64,000 nucleotides of DNA, taken from the NCBI RefSeq assembly GCF_900104555.1, contig NZ_FNJU01000001.1, positions 186,001 to 250,000 on the forward strand, given 5' to 3'. Made by a program: the position numbers and the translations under genes. The notes under the pieces were generated by a model, which saw nothing but the letters and a program-made list of their open reading frames with translations, searched no databases and was not told where the DNA came from. Positions 9,807 through 19,950 of the stretch are shown in pieces; the first letter of the stretch is position 1; each line of letters opens with the position of its first letter. Source of the stretch: Litchfieldia salsa. GTDB taxonomy: Bacteria > Bacillota > Bacilli > Bacillales > Bacillaceae_L.

Positions 9807-9922
9807 GCAGGCTGAATACACTCCGCGTTCGGCGGGTGACCAGTGAGCCTACTCGTCGCTCATGCTCCTGTGGTCTCACTTTGGCCACTGGTCCCGCTGG
9901 AGTCTACGTGTATTCAGCCTGC
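9807..9922 (+). repeat. Family A interspersed repeat, copy 1
   Basis: 116-bp core bounded by perfect 15-bp inverted ends GCAGGCTGAATACAC / GTGTATTCAGCCTGC, locally GC-rich in an AT-rich gap of 550 bp. On the right side the sequence continues to GAAAACAGCC near 9971-9980, matching the outer end seen at 49025. Other copies: 20644, 35803, 49062 and 59164. The rest of the 9487-10005 gap holds no recognisable gene. Confidence 0.9.
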
Positions 9923-10005
9923 TTGTATAACTTCCATTTCAATGTTTTATGACCTAAACAAAAACTATGAGAAAACAGCCTTTACAAAAAGGCCTTATAA
10001 AAAAA

Positions 10006-10028
10006 ACTGGTGGAATGTTTCCACCAGT
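10006..10028 (-). terminator. Terminator of the nicotinate phosphoribosyltransferase gene
   Basis: Stem ACTGGTGGAA / TTTCCACCAGT with a minimal loop, followed on the minus strand by a run of eight T residues. It lies 10 bp after the stop at 10038. Confidence 0.88.
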
Positions 10029-10037
10029 AGTTTCTCC

Positions 10038-11159
10038 CTATTTGCTGTATTGTATTAATTCATGTTCAACTATTTCTAGTTTTGGATTGGGACGGTATTT
10101 CCTTCCGGCTTTGGCACTTGGTTGACCATTTAATATGACATTGTCACCTGTGAAACCGATATTTATCTTTAATAAGCTACCACCTACACCATACATATCT
10201 ACTGGTGCATGTGCTTCTTCAAATTCTGTAATACGTTTTTCATTAAAGCCACCACTCACCACTATTTTTACATGAGAAAAACCTTCTGAATCCAAAGCTT
10301 CTCTCAAGGCAAAAATAAGCTGAGCGTTTACTCCTCTTGGATCAAATGTTCCCATAAGTTCAGGATGACGAATAAAATGCTGATCAATCATGGTTCTTGA
10401 TGTATCTACACGGACCGCCTTAAGCTTATCACCGAATTCTCTAGCAACTTTTAGGGCATCTTCTATACAATCGTTATTATAATCAACAAGAACGATTAAC
10501 TCATCTTCTGGGAATCTTGCATGATATGCCTTAGCAGCTTCAACAATATCACCATCAAACAGTTGAATTAAAGCATGTGGCATTGTGCCCATCCCCTTCT
10601 TGCCCCACCATTCACTCATAGCATGAGTTGCCTGCGCAGTGGAGCCTCCTATAAATGCAGCATATCCGTCACCAGCTTGTTGAGTGTAATGATCATCACG
10701 ATCCCCCATAAAAATAACTGGCTTCTGAACACCAGATACTTTTGCTGCCTTGACCACATTATAGACATTGGTTGAAACCGAGGTTCTTCTTGAAAAGATC
10801 CCATCAATAATTCCTTCTAAATATCCGAAGTTTTGATAAGGTCCTGTAATAGTCAAAACTGTTTCAAATGGAGTAATCTTGTCTCCATCCTTTAACGAAT
10901 GAATTTCTAATTTCTCAGGTTCATCTGCAAAGGTATGAATTAATGCAATTACTTCATCTGTACCACATAATACAGCATGCTCTTTTTGAAAAAATTGCAT
11001 CGTAATAATATTATCAGCCTTGAAGGCTTTTGTGATTTCTTTCGTTTTAAGGAAATATACGGCTGAAAACCATCCATCCTTAATTCTTTCATCGAATTTA
11101 AACGTTTCGTTTGTTAAACGTTTAATGTGTCCCTTGAGCTTTAATTCAATCTCTTTCAT
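10038..11159 (-). CDS. Nicotinate phosphoribosyltransferase-like protein
   Basis: 373 residues of the NAPRTase family: KDGDKITPFETVLTITG in the N-terminal half and RVDTSRTM plus VVSGGFNEKRI and GVGGSLLK in the phosphate-binding half. It probably converts nicotinate and PRPP to nicotinate mononucleotide for NAD salvage, although this short family branch could use another substrate. The family assignment is firmer than the substrate. Start at the ATG 11159 with AAGGGA upstream; a TTG one codon earlier is possible. It follows sftA by 33 bp and may be co-transcribed with it. It interrupts the murC-sftA neighbourhood known from B. subtilis. Confidence 0.8.
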   Translation of the reverse strand: MKEIELKLKGHIKRLTNETFKFDERIKDGWFSAVYFLKTKEITKAFKADNIITMQFFQKEHAVLCGTDEVIALIHTFADEPEKLEIHSLKDGDKITPFETVLTITGPYQNFGYLEGIIDGIFSRRTSVSTNVYNVVKAAKVSGVQKPVIFMGDRDDHYTQQAGDGYAAFIGGSTAQATHAMSEWWGKKGMGTMPHALIQLFDGDIVEAAKAYHARFPEDELIVLVDYNNDCIEDALKVAREFGDKLKAVRVDTSRTMIDQHFIRHPELMGTFDPRGVNAQLIFALREALDSEGFSHVKIVVSGGFNEKRITEFEEAHAPVDMYGVGGSLLKINIGFTGDNVILNGQPSAKAGRKYRPNPKLEIVEHELIQYSK

Positions 11160-11192
11160 CAAAACAGTTCCCTTCTTATGTCCATGTAAATC

Positions 11193-13691
11193 TTAATTCT
11201 CTTGTAAACTATTCAATTCATCCTCTGAAATAAGAATTTCTCTTGGCTTACTTCCACGTGCCTCTGATATTATCCCTTGATCTTCCATCATATCAATTAA
11301 TCTCGCGGCTCTATTATAGCCGATTCTAAATCTTCTTTGTACACTTGATGTGGATGCTCCACCTTGTTCAAAAACAAATTCGCATGCTTCTGGAAATAAC
11401 TCATCATCATCACCTGACATATTCGAGTGTTTCTTAATTAATTCATCCTGTTCAAATAAATAAGACGGTTTTACCTCTTTTTTTACATGTGAGACAACCA
11501 GCTCAATTTCTTCGTCAGAAACGAAATTCCCTTGCACTCGCTTAGGTTTTGATGACCCATTCTCAAGAAATAGCATATCACCTTTTCCTAATAGTTTTTC
11601 AGCACCACTAGAATCAATAATGGTTCTAGAATCTACTTGTGAGGAAACTGAGAACGCTATTCTAGTAGGAATATTAGCTTTTATTAATCCAGTAATGACA
11701 TCAACAGAAGGCCTCTGGGTTGCAAGAATTAAATGAATACCGCAAGCCCTAGCTTTCTGAGCAATACGACAGATCGCTTCTTCAACATCTCCAGGTGCAA
11801 CCATCATTAAATCAGCAAGTTCATCAATAATGATTACTAGATATGGTAGTCTGCCACTTAGCTCCTGATGCTTGTCCACCAATTCGTTATAACGGGAAAT
11901 GTCACGTACACCTGAGTGTGCAAACAGTTCATATCTTCTTTCCATTTCCTCAACTGCCCATTTTAACGCCGCAGTCGCAGCCTTTACATCTGTAATAACT
12001 GGACTAACTAGATGTGGAATGTGGTTATAAGGTGCCAATTCTACCATTTTAGGATCAATTAATAATAACTTGACTTCATGTGGGGCAGCTTTGTACATCA
12101 AACTTACAAGCATTGTATTTATACAAACACTTTTCCCTGAGCCTGTTGCTCCAGCGATAAGTCCGTGAGGCATTTTATTTAAATCAGTAATGATTGGATT
12201 TCCAGAGATATCAAGACCTAATGCAACAGTTAATGGTGAAGAACTATTTCTAAACTCCTGGCTATTAACAATTTCATGAAGGAATACTGGTTTGCTTACC
12301 TTATTTGGCACTTCGATTCCGATTGTGTTCTTACCTGGAATCGGTGCTTCAATTCGAATTTCTTTAGCTGATAAATTTAACTTAATATCGTCAGACAGAT
12401 TCGTAATCTTATTAACTTTAACTCCAGGTTCAGGCTGTACTTCAAATCTCGTTACAGCAGGACCTTGGGTCACATTTACAACTTGCGCTCTCACTTTAAA
12501 GCTCTTTAATGCTTCATCTAAAAGCTCTCGCTGGTCTTCTACCCAATTTTCATCTTCTTCATGACCGACAATTTGTTGATTCAAATAAGATAAGGAAGGG
12601 AATGTATATCCTGAATGATTATCCGGAGTATCCGTTAACGCTTTTTGAGTAGATTCATTATTCTTAGCAATACCCTGCTGGACATTTGTATCTTCTCTGG
12701 ACAGAGGACCTACACTTCTCTGGACTTGCTGTGTTTGCACAGCCTGTTCAGTCGTTTCTTGATATTCTGACTGAAATACTGGTGCTTCCTGATCTCTTAC
12801 TTCTTGTTGTTTTTTTCGATCCTGCTTTAACATCAGTACATTGAATGGAATCGGTCTTCCACTTCTTACATTTCTAGGAGGATCGCTTTGTTCTACTTCC
12901 TCAGCTATATTGTCCTCATTTTCTATTTCAACTACAGACTCCGTTACCAGCTCTTGATCTACTGCTTGTGCACGTTCATCTTCATTTCGTATAGGGATAA
13001 GTGGTTGATCTTCAACGAATTTGTGAACATTTATATTCTCTTGAGCTTCCGGCGGTTCCATTTCAATAGGAAGTTCATCCTCTTGCTCTTTTATATCTTC
13101 ATCTATTTGAAGTTTATTTAATAAATCACTTATGTCTACTGTCTTAGCAGATTCGTTAGTTGAAATGAGGGTCTCAGCTTGAGCATCCTGGTGGGCATTT
13201 TCAAATTCTTTTTCGATAGTAACCGATGTTTCCTCCAATCCATTTCTAAACACTGGTAATTGTTGTCTAAGATTACTATTATCTATTGAGGGAAGTTCAA
13301 ATTCGATTACACTTTCCTCTTTCGCTAATCTAGTAACCGGTGGTTTAAAGCCATGTACCGCCGAAGGAATCTCAGTAGGACGGAATGGTTTCTTCTTCTT
13401 CTCTTGTTCACTAGTTGAATGTTGTTTCTCTTGTTTAGGTTTGAGACGGATTGGCTGCTGGCCAACTGTATGTTCTTGTCGACTAGTTCTTTTTGATTTA
13501 GTGCGGTCATCGTTCCCGTCAGGTATGATAGGGAATTTAAATTGACCTTTTGGATACTGATATGTGACCTTTGTATCAATATTTTTATGAGGTATTCTCT
13601 TGTTTTGATGTGTGGTATTTGTTAAGGGTACATCATCATTCTCAATTTCTTCCTCGTTAAACAATCCCTTTAATTTCTTAAACCATTTCAT
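11193..13691 (-). CDS. sftA: DNA translocase SftA (FtsK/SpoIIIE family)
   Basis: 832-residue motor protein. There is no N-terminal membrane domain, which distinguishes SftA (soluble, septum-associated) from SpoIIIE. Residues about 30-370 are a low-complexity acidic, Gln/Glu-rich linker; the RecA-like motor follows with Walker [13 protein letters not shown] (about 513) and Walker [12 protein letters not shown] (about 620); the C-terminal winged-helix gamma domain ([27 protein letters not shown]) recognises orienting DNA sequences in the family. It clears chromosomal DNA from the division septum. The usual upstream neighbour ytpR is absent; ytpQ and ytpP precede it on the same strand. Confidence 0.93.
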   Translation of the reverse strand: MKWFKKLKGLFNEEEIENDDVPLTNTTHQNKRIPHKNIDTKVTYQYPKGQFKFPIIPDGNDDRTKSKRTSRQEHTVGQQPIRLKPKQEKQHSTSEQEKKKKPFRPTEIPSAVHGFKPPVTRLAKEESVIEFELPSIDNSNLRQQLPVFRNGLEETSVTIEKEFENAHQDAQAETLISTNESAKTVDISDLLNKLQIDEDIKEQEDELPIEMEPPEAQENINVHKFVEDQPLIPIRNEDERAQAVDQELVTESVVEIENEDNIAEEVEQSDPPRNVRSGRPIPFNVLMLKQDRKKQQEVRDQEAPVFQSEYQETTEQAVQTQQVQRSVGPLSREDTNVQQGIAKNNESTQKALTDTPDNHSGYTFPSLSYLNQQIVGHEEDENWVEDQRELLDEALKSFKVRAQVVNVTQGPAVTRFEVQPEPGVKVNKITNLSDDIKLNLSAKEIRIEAPIPGKNTIGIEVPNKVSKPVFLHEIVNSQEFRNSSSPLTVALGLDISGNPIITDLNKMPHGLIAGATGSGKSVCINTMLVSLMYKAAPHEVKLLLIDPKMVELAPYNHIPHLVSPVITDVKAATAALKWAVEEMERRYELFAHSGVRDISRYNELVDKHQELSGRLPYLVIIIDELADLMMVAPGDVEEAICRIAQKARACGIHLILATQRPSVDVITGLIKANIPTRIAFSVSSQVDSRTIIDSSGAEKLLGKGDMLFLENGSSKPKRVQGNFVSDEEIELVVSHVKKEVKPSYLFEQDELIKKHSNMSGDDDELFPEACEFVFEQGGASTSSVQRRFRIGYNRAARLIDMMEDQGIISEARGSKPREILISEDELNSLQEN

Positions 13692-13773
13692 GTAATCACT
13701 CTTTCATTTCTTCTACTTCGTCACTTACTATCTTATTGTAACAATAAATCATAGAATTTGAAGTAAAAATTAA

Positions 13774-13806
13774 ATAAGAAAAGCGCAGACGCCGAAAACT
13801 GCGCTA
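13774..13806. repeat. Family C fragment forming a hairpin
   Basis: AAGAAAAGCGCAGACGCC resembles the left end of the family C repeat (22764, 58735, 58862). Together with the following bases it forms AGCGCAG / CTGCGCT, a 7-bp hairpin upstream of sftA and downstream of ytpQ. Whether it acts as a terminator is doubtful because no long T-run follows. Confidence 0.5.
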
Positions 13807-13920
13807 AAACTCTTATCCTTTCATAAAAACGGAAAAATACCAGGTACGCTTATTTAATATCTAGCACCTAGAACTAAGTCTAGAATTCTAAATACTTGAT
13901 AAACGTAACTGGTATATTTA

Positions 13921-14742
13921 TTAATTGTTCCTTTGACCTCTGCTTACCGGTCTATTTTTTCCAAGGATGAAAATGGGCTCAAGCTTACCATTCTCATAAA
14001 TAAATGATAGGGCAGTAATTGGCACTCTACCATTTGCAAAGAAACTCATCGTCATTTGTGCGAGAACATCATAGCCCGTATCATTTCGTATATCTGCTAT
14101 AATTAGCACATCTTGATGTGGAACAGCTACTGCCATATTGCCTTCTATTTGTTGGCTTATCTTTTGTAGAAAATGATCATTTAGAATTCGACTCGCATCA
14201 TATCCATCATTTTTATTTAAAAAATAAAACGTATTGCCAGCGACAATATCTTCTTTCAACGTATAGTCTAATGACCTCATATTAAACTGAGCAATTTCTT
14301 TTATACGATCAAGTTCCCATTTTTCTTTTTCAATAATGTTTTGATCGATTAACCGGTAAGTTGTCCCCAAATCTAAAGCATAATAGATTCGTGTTTCCGC
14401 GGTATGCTCTTCGAATATGAGGGCAATCCCCTCATTTGATTCGGTTGGAAACGAGGTGGATCGGATGACAGGAAATATTTGTTTCTCCTTGCCTCTTAAC
14501 TCCAACTCTTTATTCATAACCGTTAAGGATTCTTCAATATAATAGACGATCTCATCAATGGCTTTTTCCTTTTCAACATGCCATTTTGAAATAACACTTG
14601 GTATCGTTAAGTTCATTCCTTTTTTTGTTGTGCGGTCCTCAATTCTCAAAGAGTCCTTTTCACGATCATAGGTGAACGACCACTCATCTCTTTTGAGTCG
14701 GTCTTCTAAAATCATTCTCATTTTTTTACTGTCCATCTTCAT
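13921..14742 (-). CDS. ytpQ: YtpQ, DUF1444 protein
   Basis: 273 residues, full-length match to the YtpQ/DUF1444 family ([54 protein letters not shown]). The molecular function is unknown. No signal peptide or membrane segment is visible, so it is probably cytoplasmic. It sits 17 bp after ytpP on the same strand and is likely co-transcribed with it. In B. subtilis ytpR follows; here the 229 bp between ytpQ and sftA contain no tRNA-binding-domain gene. Confidence 0.9.
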   Translation of the reverse strand: MKMDSKKMRMILEDRLKRDEWSFTYDREKDSLRIEDRTTKKGMNLTIPSVISKWHVEKEKAIDEIVYYIEESLTVMNKELELRGKEKQIFPVIRSTSFPTESNEGIALIFEEHTAETRIYYALDLGTTYRLIDQNIIEKEKWELDRIKEIAQFNMRSLDYTLKEDIVAGNTFYFLNKNDGYDASRILNDHFLQKISQQIEGNMAVAVPHQDVLIIADIRNDTGYDVLAQMTMSFFANGRVPITALSFIYENGKLEPIFILGKNRPVSRGQRNN

Positions 14743-14759
14743 TTTCTTACCCTCCCATT

Positions 14760-15092
14760 CTAAAGAAATGATCGTTTGTTGTACAAACCTTTTAAAAACT
14801 CAACGATTTCTTCTTTTGTTTTTCTGTCTTTACTTACAAATCTCCCCAACTCCTGCCCTTTATCAAAGGCAACAAAACTTGGGATTCCATAGATTTCTAG
14901 GCTTTGACAAAGTTCAATAAATTGATCACGATCTACATAATAAAATTGAAACTCATTAAACTCTTCCTCAATCTCAGGTAAGATTGGTTCAATTACTCTG
15001 CAATCCGGGCACCAGTCAGCCGAAAACATAAGGACTACTTTTTCGGTTTGTAACAATTCTTCATATTGTGAAAGATTCTCAAGTTTTTTCAT
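14760..15092 (-). CDS. ytpP: Thioredoxin-like protein YtpP
   Basis: 110-residue thioredoxin-fold protein with active site WCPDC (Cys28 and Cys31) and the cis-proline segment YGIPSF. It is a cytoplasmic dithiol protein; the exact partner is unknown. It begins 5 bp after the upstream gene's stop (15098), so it is probably coupled to it, and is followed closely by ytpQ. Confidence 0.92.
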   Translation of the reverse strand: MKKLENLSQYEELLQTEKVVLMFSADWCPDCRVIEPILPEIEEEFNEFQFYYVDRDQFIELCQSLEIYGIPSFVAFDKGQELGRFVSKDRKTKEEIVEFLKGLYNKRSFL

Positions 15093-15097
15093 ATCAT

Positions 15098-16111
15098 TTA
15101 GCCCCCAGTTTTTATTTTCATATCACCATATTTTATCCAACCTTTTTTTCTCATCCACTCGGATAATACCAAACTTATCACTGCAGGGCTAATAATATGC
15201 AACAAAAGGACTTTCCAAAAAATATCAAATGTAAATCCATTGCTTGTAAATGTCATGATTTGCCCTACAAGACCACTGGTCCCCATACCTGCTCCTTCAG
15301 CAACATTCGTTAATTCGAAGTAAACTGTACTGAATGGAGCCAAAATCATCCCAGCTATTGTAGGAGGAATCAAAATGAGAGGATTTTTGATGATATTCGC
15401 TACTTGAAGCATCGAAGTTCCAATACCTTGAGCAATAAATCCACCAAATCCGTTTTCCCGATAACTACTTACTGCAAATCCTATCATTTGAGCACAGCAT
15501 CCAATTGTAGCTGCACCTGCAGCAATACCGTGCAAATCAAGCATCAATGCAATGGCTGCACTTGATATTGGAGCAGTTAATGCCCATCCCATTAGTACAG
15601 CCACTAGTATACCCATCACAAATGGTCGCTGTTCTGTGGACCACATGATCACTTCTCCAAAACTTTTTAAAACGAATTGAATGGAAGGACCGAGTGTTTT
15701 CGCTGTAAGAAAACCAATAAATATGGTCGTGAAAGGAGTAACAATAATATCAATTTTGGTTTCATTGCTAATCGCTTTACCTACTTCTGTCGAAATCAAA
15801 GCCGCAAGATAACTACCAGCTGGACCACCAAGTGATGCACCAGCTGCACCACTAATGATTGCTGAAAACAGGACAAGTGGTGGAGCCTTCAAGCCATATG
15901 CAACTGCTGCACCTATTGCAGGACCAACCAAACTCATTGCAAGACTTCCCATATCAGTAAGAAACACAAAACCTAATTGCTTTCCAATTGTATTAATAAT
16001 TAAACCTATGATTAAGGATGAAAATAATCCTAAAGCCATAAAGCTTAATGCTTCAATAAAATAAACCTTTGGTGAAAGCGTTACTCCCTTTTTATTAAGA
16101 AATGATCTCAC
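15098..16111 (-). CDS. PTS_IIC_2 / PfoR-like integral membrane protein
   Basis: 337 residues with about nine or ten hydrophobic segments, rich in Gly and Ala ([44 protein letters not shown]). It belongs to the PTS IIC-like family that includes the perfringolysin regulator PfoR; members have no attached IIA or IIB domains and no proven sugar. Transport of a small organic solute is possible but unproven. No PTS partner genes lie nearby. The ATG at 16111 is preceded by an AGGTAGGG-type tract. It is followed 5 bp later by ytpP. Confidence 0.8.
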   Translation of the reverse strand: MRSFLNKKGVTLSPKVYFIEALSFMALGLFSSLIIGLIINTIGKQLGFVFLTDMGSLAMSLVGPAIGAAVAYGLKAPPLVLFSAIISGAAGASLGGPAGSYLAALISTEVGKAISNETKIDIIVTPFTTIFIGFLTAKTLGPSIQFVLKSFGEVIMWSTEQRPFVMGILVAVLMGWALTAPISSAAIALMLDLHGIAAGAATIGCCAQMIGFAVSSYRENGFGGFIAQGIGTSMLQVANIIKNPLILIPPTIAGMILAPFSTVYFELTNVAEGAGMGTSGLVGQIMTFTSNGFTFDIFWKVLLLHIISPAVISLVLSEWMRKKGWIKYGDMKIKTGG

Positions 16112-16186
16112 TATTAATCCCTACCTCTTAAAAGACTTTTTTTCAATTCTTCTACTATTATGTACGGTAATACATTTATTAAAGCA

Positions 16187-16250
16187 AATAGCGCTAACTG
16201 ATCTAAGAATCTAGAACCTTCTAGACAATTATTAATCAGGAAGCGCTATT
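16187..16250. terminator. Three-tier nested hairpin downstream of the lipoprotein gene
   Basis: Outer arms AATAGCGCT / AGCGCTATT (16187-16195, 16242-16250), middle arms CTGAT / ATCAG (16198-16202, 16235-16239) and inner arms TCTAGAA / TTCTAGA (16210-16216, 16219-16225) are all perfect. It starts 4 bp past the lipoprotein stop codon and lies before the PTS-IIC-like gene. The T-run is poor (TATTTGCTTT), so it may be a weak terminator or a 5' leader structure of the downstream gene. Confidence 0.6.
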
Positions 16251-16253
16251 ATG

Positions 16254-16754
16254 TTAATAATCAACAGATGAAACAATTTGCATCATTTTCTCTGCATTTT
16301 CTTCTATCTTGTTAAGTTTAGTAACGGTTGTCATTTTCACTCCACCGATCCCAATCGATAGCTGGTAGCTATCCTCCTCAACCTCTTCAACTTTTATATA
16401 GCCAAATCGCTTATCATCTTTAAAGGTTTCATTTAATAAGTCACTCTCTGTTTGTGCAACAGTTGACTGATATAGCTCTTCACTGCTTTTTTCTTCATTA
16501 GGGTTCACAAAAAGAATAAATAATTGCTTGCCTTTTTGAAGAATAAGATTATTTTCTTCTACAGTTTCTTCTTTCATATCACTCGGTAAGAAATATGAAA
16601 ATGTTGTTTCGGTTTGATTTGGTTCAATTGGATCTGCTTTAAAAGCTTCCTCAGTTGTTGTTTCTGTTTCTTTGATCACTTCATCAACCGAAGCAGAGCA
16701 ACCTACCAAAAGTCCTATTAAGATCATATAGGAAATTATACCTTTTTTCACCAT
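16254..16754 (-). CDS. Hypothetical lipoprotein
   Basis: 166 residues with a clear lipoprotein signal: positively charged start, hydrophobic stretch and lipobox LVGC, with Cys at residue 19. The mature part starts with a Glu/Thr-rich linker followed by a compact domain of about 110 residues (FSYFLPSDMKEETVEENNLILQ onward) that resembles other small Bacillus stress or sporulation lipoproteins of unknown function. It would be anchored to the outer face of the cell membrane. It is monocistronic, with a nested hairpin immediately after the stop. Confidence 0.72.
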   Translation of the reverse strand: MVKKGIISYMILIGLLVGCSASVDEVIKETETTTEEAFKADPIEPNQTETTFSYFLPSDMKEETVEENNLILQKGKQLFILFVNPNEEKSSEELYQSTVAQTESDLLNETFKDDKRFGYIKVEEVEEDSYQLSIGIGGVKMTTVTKLNKIEENAEKMMQIVSSVDY

Positions 16755-16911
16755 TTTCTCACTTTCCCCTTTGCAATTAAGGAAGTTTTTTTGGATTAAT
16801 CTCTATAATAATATACCTAAGTATTGTACTATGACAACCTTTTCTATGTAATTTCACTGATTTTACTAATTTAAAAACCTTTTGGTAAACTATGGTACAA
16901 AAGATGTGTTT

Positions 16912-17421
16912 CTAGTTTTTATAAGAATACTGCCCAACTAACAGCCTTGTAACATGAGTAAACATTTCTGTACGATCAATATATCCATTCGTAAAAATAC
17001 CAATCGCTCCCTCTTTTGTTCTTACATTATTTTTCTTCGTAAACTCATCCATGATTTCACCTAATTCTCTCCCCTTTCTTAAATCTTCTTTAAAGTCTTC
17101 AGGGAGTAAAATACGAGCTCCTCCAGCAAGGATTGGGGAATCTTCCATATGATATACTAATGCTCCCCAATTACATAAAAATAATCCATAATCTGTTTCA
17201 ATTACTCCACCTTCAAGCCCAATACCGATATCTGCATTTTTCTGTAGTCTAGATTCACGAGCCCTATTAATCGCTCCTTGAATTGTTTCTTGGTCTGACA
17301 TAGGTTGAGCTGAAACACCTGAAGAAACCGAACATGGATGGAAGCTAACTTCTAATCCCTCAAACCCTTCTTTCACAGCACTGACCTTTGTAGGGTTCGT
17401 TGTTCCAATTGCAATACGCAT
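16912..17421 (-). CDS. DUF84 family inosine/xanthosine triphosphatase-like protein
   Basis: 169 residues beginning MRIAIGTTNPTKVSAVKEGF, the hallmark N-terminus of the DUF84/YjjX family, followed by IGLEGGV. YjjX-type enzymes hydrolyse ITP and XTP to cleanse the nucleotide pool; activity of the Bacillus proteins is inferred. The frame extends eight codons upstream but GGAGGG lies 9 bp before the ATG at 17421, which also gives the family N-terminus. It is 75 bp downstream of ytoP on the same strand, with a hairpin between. Confidence 0.85.
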   Translation of the reverse strand: MRIAIGTTNPTKVSAVKEGFEGLEVSFHPCSVSSGVSAQPMSDQETIQGAINRARESRLQKNADIGIGLEGGVIETDYGLFLCNWGALVYHMEDSPILAGGARILLPEDFKEDLRKGRELGEIMDEFTKKNNVRTKEGAIGIFTNGYIDRTEMFTHVTRLLVGQYSYKN

Positions 17422-17449
17422 AAATCTAATCCCTCCTTTTATCATAGAG

Positions 17450-17480
17450 AAGAGGTTTCCCTTGACATGGAAAACCTCTC
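17450..17480. terminator. Hairpin between ytoP and the DUF84 gene
   Basis: Stem GAGGTTT-CC / GGAAAACCTC (17452-17460, 17469-17478) close to the ytoP stop. The minus-strand T-run is poor, so read-through into the DUF84 gene is possible. Its arms resemble those of the terminator at 19040-19083. Confidence 0.5.
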
Positions 17481-17496
17481 TTAGTCTTAACTTTTC

Positions 17497-18570
17497 TTAG
17501 CTATTTTGACGAATAGATTCCACTGTAGATCGATCAGATGACTTAACAAGTCTTACTAATAGTTCTTTTGCTGCTGCATAATCATCAACATGCACAATTG
17601 ATGCGGCTGTGTGAATATAACGAGAACAAATTCCAATTACTCCAGAAGGTACACCTTCATTTGAGAGATGAACCCGTCCAGCATCAGTCCCACCTTGTGA
17701 GATAAAATATTGGTATGGAATGTTATTAGTTTCTGCTGTATCTAAGATAAATTCTCTCATTCCTCTATGTGTCACCATTGAACGATCATAAATACGAAGT
17801 AATGCACCTTTTCCTAATTGTCCAAACGAATTCTTATCACCTGACATATCATTGGCCGGACTTGCGTCTAATGCAAAGAAAATATCTGGTTTAATCATAT
17901 TAGCAGCTGTTTGAGCTCCTCTTAAACCAACCTCTTCTTGAACGGTTGCACCAGAATATAACAGGTTAGGGAGATTCTCATCCTTTAGTTCTTTTAATAA
18001 TTCAATAGAGAGCCCACAACCATAACGGTTATCCCATGCTTTTGCTAGAATTTTCTTTTCATTAGCCATTGGTGTAAATGGACAGATTGGTACGATTTGT
18101 TGCCCAGGCTTTACTCCAATTTTCTTAACATCTTCACGGTCATCTGCACCAATATCAATCATCATATTTTTAATGTCCATTGGCTTATTTCGTTGTGCTT
18201 CCTCTAATAAATGAGGTGGAATGGAGCTAATCACTCCAATAACAGGACCATTGTCTGTAATGATTTGTACTCGTTGAGCTAGTAATACTTGACTCCACCA
18301 GCCACCAAGTGTTTGAAAGCGAATTAAGCCTTGATCTGTAATAGATGTAACCATAAAGCCAACTTCATCCATATGTCCCGCAACCATTACAGTCGGACCA
18401 GATTCATCTCCTCTTTTAACACCAAATATACTTCCAAGTCCGTCTTGGACTACTTCATCTGAATATTTTTCAAGTTCACTCTTCATAAACTGACGTACAA
18501 GGTGTTCATTACCAGATGCACCTGGTAGCTCAGTTAGTGTCTTAAACATTGATAATGTATCTTGATTCAT
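17497..18570 (-). CDS. ytoP: M42 family aminopeptidase YtoP
   Basis: 357 residues, the same length as I recall for B. subtilis YtoP. Peptidase M42 (glutamyl aminopeptidase/endoglucanase-M type). Metal ligands are visible: His66 and Asp68 in AGHMDEVG, Asp in AWDNRYGCG, the catalytic Glu pair in QEEVGLRGA, Asp in [10 protein letters not shown] and a late His in [11 protein letters not shown]. It is probably a cytoplasmic, self-assembling, co-catalytic zinc or cobalt aminopeptidase. AAAGGAGAGAG precedes the ATG. Confidence 0.92.
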   Translation of the reverse strand: MNQDTLSMFKTLTELPGASGNEHLVRQFMKSELEKYSDEVVQDGLGSIFGVKRGDESGPTVMVAGHMDEVGFMVTSITDQGLIRFQTLGGWWSQVLLAQRVQIITDNGPVIGVISSIPPHLLEEAQRNKPMDIKNMMIDIGADDREDVKKIGVKPGQQIVPICPFTPMANEKKILAKAWDNRYGCGLSIELLKELKDENLPNLLYSGATVQEEVGLRGAQTAANMIKPDIFFALDASPANDMSGDKNSFGQLGKGALLRIYDRSMVTHRGMREFILDTAETNNIPYQYFISQGGTDAGRVHLSNEGVPSGVIGICSRYIHTAASIVHVDDYAAAKELLVRLVKSSDRSTVESIRQNS

Positions 18571-18710
18571 ATTCTCTCTCCTTTAGAAACCTATGTATTA
18601 TTTATTTAGTATAACGAAGTTATTACCCTCTTTCCACTTTTAATCCCCCTTAACATAGCCTATTAAAATTTGTATACTATATAGAGAGAGAATAAATTTG
18701 AGGAAAGTCG

Positions 18711-19034
18711 GTGACTTATCCAATGAAATGGCAAAAGTTTTTCCTTGGTGTGGGTGTAGGCTTTGCAAGTGCCTATTTTTTAAATAAAACCATTACAGAA
18801 AAAGGAGTTTCAGCTGAAAAAGCACTGGGTAATGTAAAGGATGCCTTTAAACAAGATGGTCCTATTAATGGCTCATGGATTCAAATGGTACAAGAGGAAT
18901 ACAAAAAAAACCACATCCTCTATAAAGTTTATAAAGGTGGAATTTCAAGAGAAATAAATGGTATGTTAGAACAATACGAGTTCATCGTTGATGCAACAAC
19001 CGGGACTATTATTGAAATTAATCCTTTAAATTGA
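18711..19034 (+). CDS. ytzB: YtzB, PepSY-domain protein
   Basis: 107 residues. An N-terminal hydrophobic segment (FFLGVGVGFASAYFL) anchors or exports a single PepSY-like domain (DGSW-type sequence GPINGSWIQMVQEEY to EFIVDATTGTIIEINPLN). PepSY domains often inhibit or chaperone peptidases, and the gene lies back to back with the M42 peptidase ytoP, as in B. subtilis. The GTG at 18711 is chosen because GAGGAA lies 5 bp upstream; the first ATG, four codons later, has poor spacing. Confidence 0.88.
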   Translation: MTYPMKWQKFFLGVGVGFASAYFLNKTITEKGVSAEKALGNVKDAFKQDGPINGSWIQMVQEEYKKNHILYKVYKGGISREINGMLEQYEFIVDATTGTIIEINPLN

Positions 19035-19039
19035 TAAAA

Positions 19040-19083
19040 AAGAAGAGGTTTTCCTATTTAACCAATATAGGGGAACCTCTTCA
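19040..19083. terminator. Bidirectional terminator between ytzB and ytnP
   Basis: Stem GAAGAGGTTTTCC / GGGGAACCTCTTC with A-rich sequence on the left and T-rich on the right, between two convergent genes. Confidence 0.8.
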
Positions 19084-19093
19084 TATTTATTAG

Positions 19094-19933
19094 TTAGTTT
19101 CTTTTTAAATGTTCACTAATATCACCATGTTGATCAAACTTTACCGCTCGATAAATGGCATCATGGTAAAAACTAAACCAGGCTTGTTTTTTCTGCATCA
19201 AATTCATAAACTTCTGCTTCATCTCAATTGATCTCATTGGATAATCATCATATGCCATAACCCATAAGACATGTTTATGAGCATGTGTAGGCATGAGATC
19301 TGCTAAGTGAATTAATGTCTCATTCCCACTTTCAATCATAATGATTGAATGCCCTTGACTATGCCCCCCCGTATGCACCATCGTTAATCCAGGTACAATC
19401 TCAATATCGGTTTGAAAGGTTTCCACCATTTCTTCAATAGCTTCCCAATTTTCTCTCCAATACGTATTTTTAGAACGTATATTGGGAGATCTCATCTCTA
19501 TCCATTCAATTTGTTGAGTATATATTTTCGCCCTAGGAAAAGTAGGTACTAACTGATCTGACTCCCATGAAGTTAGTCCACAAGCATGATCAAAATGCAT
19601 ATGGGTCATTAACACATAATCAATGTCAGTCGTACTTAGGCCTAATTGATTTAATGATTGCTGAATTTTAGACTCTTCAGTTACTCCATAGTTTCTTCTT
19701 TGCTTATCTGACATTTTATTATTTCCAATACCTGCTTCAACAACTATATTTTTTCCATTTGTTTGAATGAGGATGGGATCAGTTCTTAATTCAATTTGAT
19801 TCTGTTCATTATATGGGTATTTTTTGGACCATAATGCACGTGGGACTACACCAAACATCGCTCCGCCGTCTAAATGGGTCACTCCTCCATTTAACCAAGT
19901 TAATGTAAAATCACCAATTTTCAACGTTTCCAC
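19094..19933 (-). CDS. ytnP: Metallo-beta-lactamase-fold lactonase YtnP
   Basis: 279 residues with the metallo-hydrolase signature [10 protein letters not shown] (His111, His113, Asp115, His116), a later [10 protein letters not shown] and [12 protein letters not shown]. YtnP of B. subtilis is reported as an N-acyl-homoserine lactone-type lactonase active against signalling molecules of other bacteria; the same activity is likely but not proven here. No signal peptide is visible. The GTG start at 19933 has GAGG 7 bp upstream. It follows the GNAT gene by 17 bp and is probably co-transcribed. Confidence 0.88.
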   Translation of the reverse strand: METLKIGDFTLTWLNGGVTHLDGGAMFGVVPRALWSKKYPYNEQNQIELRTDPILIQTNGKNIVVEAGIGNNKMSDKQRRNYGVTEESKIQQSLNQLGLSTTDIDYVLMTHMHFDHACGLTSWESDQLVPTFPRAKIYTQQIEWIEMRSPNIRSKNTYWRENWEAIEEMVETFQTDIEIVPGLTMVHTGGHSQGHSIIMIESGNETLIHLADLMPTHAHKHVLWVMAYDDYPMRSIEMKQKFMNLMQKKQAWFSFYHDAIYRAVKFDQHGDISEHLKRN

Positions 19934-19950
19934 ATCATCACCTCATCGTA

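Noticed and set aside
9807-9922. Family A repeats as tRNA, riboswitch or insertion-sequence ends
   Set aside because: No cloverleaf, no downstream regulated gene common to the copies and no transposase between any pair of copies in the window.
12888-13121. Hydrophobic 77-codon ORF opposite the sftA linker
   Set aside because: It is the complement of the acidic Glu/Gln linker of sftA, which produces Phe/Leu/Ile-rich shadows.
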